This document shows, piece after piece, positions 22,483-26,724 of a stretch of DNA of 26,724 bases. The first letter of the stretch is position 1, and the number at the start of each line of letters is the position of its first letter. Where the stretch lies: positions 1 to 26,724 of the forward strand of contig CAZSUZ010000020.1 of assembly GCA_964610165.1 (NCBI GenBank), read 5' to 3'. Under the pieces are notes generated by a model. It saw only the letters and a list, made by a program, of their open reading frames with translations, was not told where the DNA came from and did no database searches. A program made the position numbers and the translations under genes. The DNA is from MFZZ01 sp964610165. Lineage in GTDB: Bacteria > Patescibacteriota > Microgenomatia > UBA1406 > GWC2-37-13.

Positions 22483-23181
22483 TTAATTAAAAGAAGATAA
22501 TTCAACATAAAAATCAAGTTCTTCAGGCATTATAACGAAGTCTTCTATTTGTGGTAATTTAGGATTATTAAAATACTTAAACAAATCTCGTGTGACAATA
22601 TCGTTTAATAAAAGTGGGACATATACAGAATATGTGCCAAGCTGTCCCGGATGTATAAATCTAAGCATGGATTCTCCTCTATTAATTGCATCTTGGATTT
22701 GGCCAAATTGATCTGCTGCATCTTGATAGTTTGTAATTTGAGCAATGAGTTCTTGTTGATCATTCTCAACGATATACGGATATAAGTGAATATTACCACT
22801 TAGATAATTTACCCCATTATATTGAGATTCAACAAAACTTCTCGTTTTTTTTCCTTCTACAATCTTAGTGCTACAAACAAAATTATTTTTACCTAAATGT
22901 GAACTTCTATGAATTAATTGTTCCACTTGTAGATGAGGATCTTCTAAACTTTGAATATATTGTTTAATATATTTTTCTCTCTTATTTTTATCTTGATACC
23001 CATATTCATATATAAAGCTATATGAAGGTGTATCCTGACGCATCTGGACAAAGTCTGCAGACTGAGGTTTAGATTTGTCTCTTTTAGGTAAATCTTGATT
23101 TTCAAATACTAAACTAAATGCATTATCTGCATCAATAAATACTCTGGGGTCATATGGTCTAAATCTCTTTCGTTCTGTCAT
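22483..23181 (-). CDS. Hypothetical protein, 232 residues
   Basis: Not recognised. It is soluble in appearance: no signal peptide or membrane segment, one cysteine (in FVCSTKI), and many aromatic, Gln and Asp residues. The N-terminus is basic (MTERKRFRPYDPRVF), the middle is charged and probably helical (KREKYIKQYIQSLEDP), and the C-terminal third is richer in beta-like and hydrophobic segments (GTYSVYVPLLLNDIV). It is convergent with the tyrosyl-tRNA synthetase gene without any intergenic base. It is divergent from transketolase, from which 89 nt separate it. An extended -10 (TGATATAAT) ends 6 nt before the ATG, supporting this start and real transcription. The neighbours are housekeeping genes and do not suggest a function. 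Confidence 0.75.
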   Translation of the reverse strand: MTERKRFRPYDPRVFIDADNAFSLVFENQDLPKRDKSKPQSADFVQMRQDTPSYSFIYEYGYQDKNKREKYIKQYIQSLEDPHLQVEQLIHRSSHLGKNNFVCSTKIVEGKKTRSFVESQYNGVNYLSGNIHLYPYIVENDQQELIAQITNYQDAADQFGQIQDAINRGESMLRFIHPGQLGTYSVYVPLLLNDIVTRDLFKYFNNPKLPQIEDFVIMPEELDFYVELSSFN

Positions 23182-23187
23182 AGCAGT

Positions 23188-23196
23188 ATTATATCA
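23188..23196 (-). promoter_or_regulatory. Extended -10 promoter of the 232-residue hypothetical gene
   Basis: TGATATAAT on the minus strand, ending 6 nt before the ATG at 23181. No -35 or Shine-Dalgarno; leaderless transcription is predicted. Confidence 0.6.
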
Positions 23197-23252
23197 AATA
23201 TTATAAGTCTTTAAATAACTTAAATAATTCTGATTTGATTTAAACTCATTTT

Positions 23253-23261
23253 TGGTATACT
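23253..23261 (+). promoter_or_regulatory. Extended -10 promoter of transketolase
   Basis: TGGTATACT on the plus strand, ending 9 nt before the ATG at 23271. No convincing -35 at the normal spacing. The predicted leader is about 2-3 nt. Confidence 0.6.
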
Positions 23262-23270
23262 GATGCTCAT

Positions 23271-25118
23271 ATGACATCAAAAAAACTTCAAGATATAACC
23301 AGATTATTACGTTATGATATTGTAACTTCTACTACAACTGCAGGTTCTGGTCATCCCACTTCTTCATTATCTGCTGTTGAACTTATGACAGTTTTGATGT
23401 TTGACAACTATTTTCATTATGACTTTGATAACCCAGAATATATTTTTAATGACAGACTTATTTTTTCAAAAGGGCACGCTTCTCCACTCTATTTTTCACT
23501 ATTTCATGTAGCAGGAAAACTTTCTTATGAAGAACTCATGACATTACGTAAATTTACTTCAAATATTGAAGGTCACCCTACTCCACGTTTTAAATATGTA
23601 GACGTGGCAACAGGCTCTTTAGGTCAAGGACTGTCTGCTGGTTTAGGAATGGCTTTAGGCATAAAATTACAAGAAAAACTTCATAAAACACATTTAAAAC
23701 GTGAACCAAATGTTTGGGTATTACTTGGAGATTCTGAAATTGCTGAAGGTCAAGTTTGGGAAGCAATGGAAGTTGCTTCACATTATAAAGTAAATAATTT
23801 AATTGGTATTTTAGACGTAAATCGTCTTGGCCAGCGTGGTGAAACTATGCTTGGTTGGGATATTGATACCTATGAAGACCGTATTCGTTCATTTGGCTGG
23901 AATACTATTTTGGTTGAAGATGGAAACTCATTAGAAGATGTACAAGTAGCTTTTAAAACTGTTAAAGACCAATTCCTTCAATCAGAAAAACCAACAATGA
24001 TTATTGCAAAAACTAAAAAAGGTGCAGGCATTTCCCTTTTAGCTGATAAAGATAATTGGCATGGAAAACCATTGCCTAAAGATAAACTGCAAGAAGCATT
24101 AGATGAAATTGGTACAGTTGATACAAAAATGACCGCAGAAGTTTTAATTCCCGAACAAATTGAACTTAAAAAACTTACAGTTGATATAAATCCAAAAATA
24201 ACAATTACAGAAAAAATGGCTACCAGAGAAGCTTACGGTGAAGCATTAAAAGAAATTACAATGAATCCATACGTTGTAGTGCTAGATGCAGAAACTTCAA
24301 ACTCAACTTTTGCTGAAAAAGTTAAAGAAGTTGCTCCAGATAGATTTTTTGAAATGTACATAGCAGAACAGAATATGGTTTCAGTTGCACTTGGTATGAG
24401 TAAAGTAGGACTTATTCCGTTTGCTTCTACATTTGCTGCATTTTTGTCACGCGCATATGACCAAATAAGAATGGCACAATATTCTGATCCAAATGTAAAA
24501 TTAGTAGGATCTCATGCTGGTGTGTCCATTGGCGTTGACGGTTCTTCACAAATGGCTCTTGAAGATATAGCTATGATGAGAGCAATTTTGGAAGGGATTG
24601 TACTCTATCCATCTGATGCTTATTCAACAATAAGTTTAGTAAAACAGATTGCTACACATAAGGGACTTTCTTATTTACGGTTAACAAGAGAAAAGACAGC
24701 TTTGTTATATGATAAAAATGATACTTTTAGTATTGGTGGGTCTAAAGTAGTTAAATCTTCAGATAAAGATTCTGCAGTTATTATTGCTGCTGGTATTACT
24801 CTTCATGAAGGATTAAAAGCGTATGAAGAGTTACATGCTCAAGGAATTGAAGTAGCTGTAATTGATGCTTATTCTGTAAAACCTCTTGATGAAGAAACAA
24901 TAAGAAGTTATGCTCAAAAAACCAAGCATGTTATTGTTGTTGAAGATCATTACCCAATTGGCGGACTTGGAGATGCAGTTATGACCTCTTTAAAAGGTCT
25001 AGAAGGCATTAAATTTGACCATTTAGCCGTGTCAAAGATTCCTCGTTCAGGTGAACCTCAAGAACTCCTTCACTATGAAGAAATTGACGCTCAAGCAATT
25101 GTAAAATTACTAAACTAA
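23271..25118 (+). CDS. tkt: Transketolase
   Basis: Thiamine-diphosphate enzyme of the pentose-phosphate pathway that moves two-carbon ketol units between sugar phosphates in the cytoplasm. The 615 residues are a single full-length chain. FSKGHASPLYF (65-75) and GSLGQGLSAGLGMALG (115-130) are typical. The ThDP/metal motif is GDSE (153-156), with GDS rather than GDG, and the metal-ligand N184 is in LDVNRLGQ. The pyrimidine domain carries the activating Glu in IAEQNMVSVALG (E366), then a conserved aromatic/arginine loop and a C-terminal domain (GGLGDAV, PRSGEPQELL). The length and LDVNRLGQ segment resemble the shorter animal/archaeal-like transketolases rather than the roughly 665-residue E. coli form. 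The last codons overlap the convergent P-type ATPase by 4 bases, with no terminator. Confidence 0.95.
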   Translation: MTSKKLQDITRLLRYDIVTSTTTAGSGHPTSSLSAVELMTVLMFDNYFHYDFDNPEYIFNDRLIFSKGHASPLYFSLFHVAGKLSYEELMTLRKFTSNIEGHPTPRFKYVDVATGSLGQGLSAGLGMALGIKLQEKLHKTHLKREPNVWVLLGDSEIAEGQVWEAMEVASHYKVNNLIGILDVNRLGQRGETMLGWDIDTYEDRIRSFGWNTILVEDGNSLEDVQVAFKTVKDQFLQSEKPTMIIAKTKKGAGISLLADKDNWHGKPLPKDKLQEALDEIGTVDTKMTAEVLIPEQIELKKLTVDINPKITITEKMATREAYGEALKEITMNPYVVVLDAETSNSTFAEKVKEVAPDRFFEMYIAEQNMVSVALGMSKVGLIPFASTFAAFLSRAYDQIRMAQYSDPNVKLVGSHAGVSIGVDGSSQMALEDIAMMRAILEGIVLYPSDAYSTISLVKQIATHKGLSYLRLTREKTALLYDKNDTFSIGGSKVVKSSDKDSAVIIAAGITLHEGLKAYEELHAQGIEVAVIDAYSVKPLDEETIRSYAQKTKHVIVVEDHYPIGGLGDAVMTSLKGLEGIKFDHLAVSKIPRSGEPQELLHYEEIDAQAIVKLLN

Positions 25119-26724
25119 AATAGGCGAATTATTCTTTTTACAACATGTCTGAGAATCCATAAAGATGCCGCTATACTAAAAAACAAGAAAAATTGAGAGT
25201 AATTAACAGTGGTTGTATTAAATAGATTAGCGACAAAAGGTACATTGAGAATAATAAATTGTCCTACTATTGGGAATAACACAGTTATCATAAATAAACT
25301 TGAAAAGAAATATGCATAGGATTGTTTAGAAGATTTATGTGAAAACCATATATCTATAAAGATAGACGTCTGAATCATTGCCATTACACTAAATGCTGCT
25401 GTGCGACTTATCATTTCTCCTTGTGGTAACAGTAAATAGAATAATGAAACAACAATTGCAGTAGCTGCTAAACCACTTGTCAAAATATATGTAATGGTAT
25501 GAGAAGATAATAAGTCATTGTTTCCTGGTTTTTCTTTCATAACACGTTCATCACTTGGAGTAAAGGCAAATGTTAATGCAGGGATTCCATCTGAGATAAG
25601 ATTTATATATAAAAGTTGAATTGGTAAAAAAATATGAGGTAAACCAAGCATTAATCCTGTTATGAGGACTAATCCTTCTGAAAGATTTCCTGTCAATAAA
25701 TATCTTATCGAACTCTTTAAACGATTTACAATATTCCTTCCTTCCTCGACAGCATTCACGATCGTTGCAAAATTGTCGTCCGTAATAACCATATCTGCAG
25801 TTTCTCTTGCGACATCTGTTCCTATCTTGCCCATTGCAATACCAACATCAGCCTGTTTTAGTGCAATAGAATCGTTTACTCCATCTCCAGTTACCGCTAC
25901 AACTTCACCAAGTTTTTGATATAGTGCAACAATTCTACTTTTATGAAATGGTGTAACACGGGCAAAAATCTTAGTGTTAGGAAGTACTTCTAACAACTGC
26001 TCGTCTGTGTATGATTCAATCTGATCTCCACGAAGAATTGCTTCACCTTTATTTAATAATCCAATTGAACTACCAATTGCTTCAGCAGTTTTTTCATTAT
26101 CTCCAGTTATCATAACCACTTTTATCCCTGCAGAAAATGCTCTTTTTAATGCTTCTGCAGCTTCTTTACGTGGTGGGTCATGAATTGCAGTCATACCAAT
26201 AAATACATTATCTTGCTCAATTTCTTTAACTTTTTTATTATTTACATAAGAAAAAGCAAGCACACGCAATCCTTGAGCTGCCCATTCTTTTAACACCGTA
26301 TCTATTTCCTTTTTCTTATCTGCTGTTAAAGCAATTTCACGACCATTTATAAGCATTTTTGTACTTATTTCTAAGATAGATTCAGGTGCTCCTTTAGAAA
26401 AAGCAATTGAATCTCCATCTTTAGCAATAACTGACATTCTCTTTTTAATTGAATCAAAAGGAATTTCATCTAATAAATGCCATTCTTTACGAATTTCATC
26501 TGGTTCAACACCCAGTTTTTTTGCCAATTTTAACAATGCTCCTTCTGTCGGATCACCTAAAACTTCATATTCATCGCCTATAAATTCACCATCATTAATA
26601 ATATCTCCATCTTTTACAGTTACCAAAGAAGCTGTTGAACAAACTATTCCATTTTTTAATAACATATACAATGTATTAGCCGTATGATGAGATTTTTCTG
26701 AAAATTCTTTTTGAAGAGTTTCTA
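25115..26724 (-). CDS. P-type cation ATPase, Ca2+-type (partial, N-terminus outside window)
   Basis: The frame is open from the right edge, upstream of the first in-frame TTG at 26671, with residues such as ETLQKEFSEKSHHTANTL, so the true start is outside. Visible are most of the nucleotide-binding domain (VGDPTEGALL; FSKGAPE, the ATP-binding Lys motif), the phosphorylation-domain motifs (MITGDNEKT; VAVTGDGVNDSIALKQADVGIAMG) and the C-terminal membrane helices. The DKTGT phosphorylation site, actuator domain and first four helices are missing. Ion-site residues fit Ca2+ pumps: NLSE in TM5 (SERCA N768/E771) and NLISDGIPA in TM6 (SERCA N796, T799 as Ser, D800). It probably exports Ca2+, or another cation, at the cost of ATP. 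The 3' end overlaps the transketolase gene by 4 bases tail to tail. Confidence 0.92.
   Translation of the reverse strand, partial: ETLQKEFSEKSHHTANTLYMLLKNGIVCSTASLVTVKDGDIINDGEFIGDEYEVLGDPTEGALLKLAKKLGVEPDEIRKEWHLLDEIPFDSIKKRMSVIAKDGDSIAFSKGAPESILEISTKMLINGREIALTADKKKEIDTVLKEWAAQGLRVLAFSYVNNKKVKEIEQDNVFIGMTAIHDPPRKEAAEALKRAFSAGIKVVMITGDNEKTAEAIGSSIGLLNKGEAILRGDQIESYTDEQLLEVLPNTKIFARVTPFHKSRIVALYQKLGEVVAVTGDGVNDSIALKQADVGIAMGKIGTDVARETADMVITDDNFATIVNAVEEGRNIVNRLKSSIRYLLTGNLSEGLVLITGLMLGLPHIFLPIQLLYINLISDGIPALTFAFTPSDERVMKEKPGNNDLLSSHTITYILTSGLAATAIVVSLFYLLLPQGEMISRTAAFSVMAMIQTSIFIDIWFSHKSSKQSYAYFFSSLFMITVLFPIVGQFIILNVPFVANLFNTTTVNYSQFFLFFSIAASLWILRHVVKRIIRLF

Overview
The window is AT-rich, densely packed bacterial DNA. 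It most resembles a member of the Candidate Phyla Radiation (Patescibacteria), perhaps of the Microgenomates kind, but no rRNA or other decisive marker is present, so this is inference. Support for bacteria: TATAAT/TGnTATAAT promoters, a bacterial-type LeuRS with an editing domain, a type IV prepilin peptidase, an M16 peptidase and a MacB/FtsX-type ABC permease. Two genes look archaeal in type: the tyrosyl-tRNA synthetase and a two-domain CoA-synthesis protein. The tRNA carries no encoded CCA.

Layout. 1-2632 (minus): the N-terminal 877 codons of a membrane-anchored surface protein with phage-tail-fibre-like VGIGTT repeats. 2635-3399: a 51-codon ORF or gene remnant, a 100-N scaffold gap bounded by an exact 55-bp duplicate, and an AT-rich stretch without genes. 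3400-8085 (minus): prepilin peptidase, M16 zinc peptidase, tRNA-Lys(TTT), LeuRS. 8143-18871 (minus): an apparent four-gene operon with a 2381-residue secreted kelch-like/FN3 protein, an ABC ATPase, a MacB-like permease, and a membrane-anchored rhodanese-like protein without any cysteine. 19104-20111 (plus): a fused phosphopantetheine adenylyltransferase and GTP-dependent dephospho-CoA kinase. 20311-21298 (minus): an RRM/RGG RNA-binding protein with a long leader and a small lipoprotein. 21403-22482 (plus): TyrRS, convergent with an unrecognised 232-residue protein (22483-23181, minus). 23271-25118 (plus): transketolase, convergent and overlapping with a Ca2+-type P-type ATPase that runs off the right edge (25115-26724, minus).

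Expression signals form a pattern. At least six protein genes have a -10 box, often the extended TGnTATAAT form, ending 5-13 nt before the start codon with no Shine-Dalgarno sequence, which suggests leaderless or near-leaderless mRNAs. The RNA-binding protein gene is the exception, with a -35/-10 promoter, a leader of about 180 nt, a perfect 13-bp palindrome over its -35 box and a full Shine-Dalgarno.

How the genes may fit together: the anchored tail-fibre-like protein, the giant propeller/FN3 protein, the ABC exporter, the pilin-processing peptidase and the lipoprotein all concern the cell surface. The remainder is translation (LeuRS, TyrRS, tRNA-Lys), cofactor synthesis (CoA), pentose-phosphate metabolism (transketolase) and cation export. 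The best candidates for an undescribed system are the kelch/FN3-ABC-pseudorhodanese operon and the archaeal-type CoA fusion enzyme.
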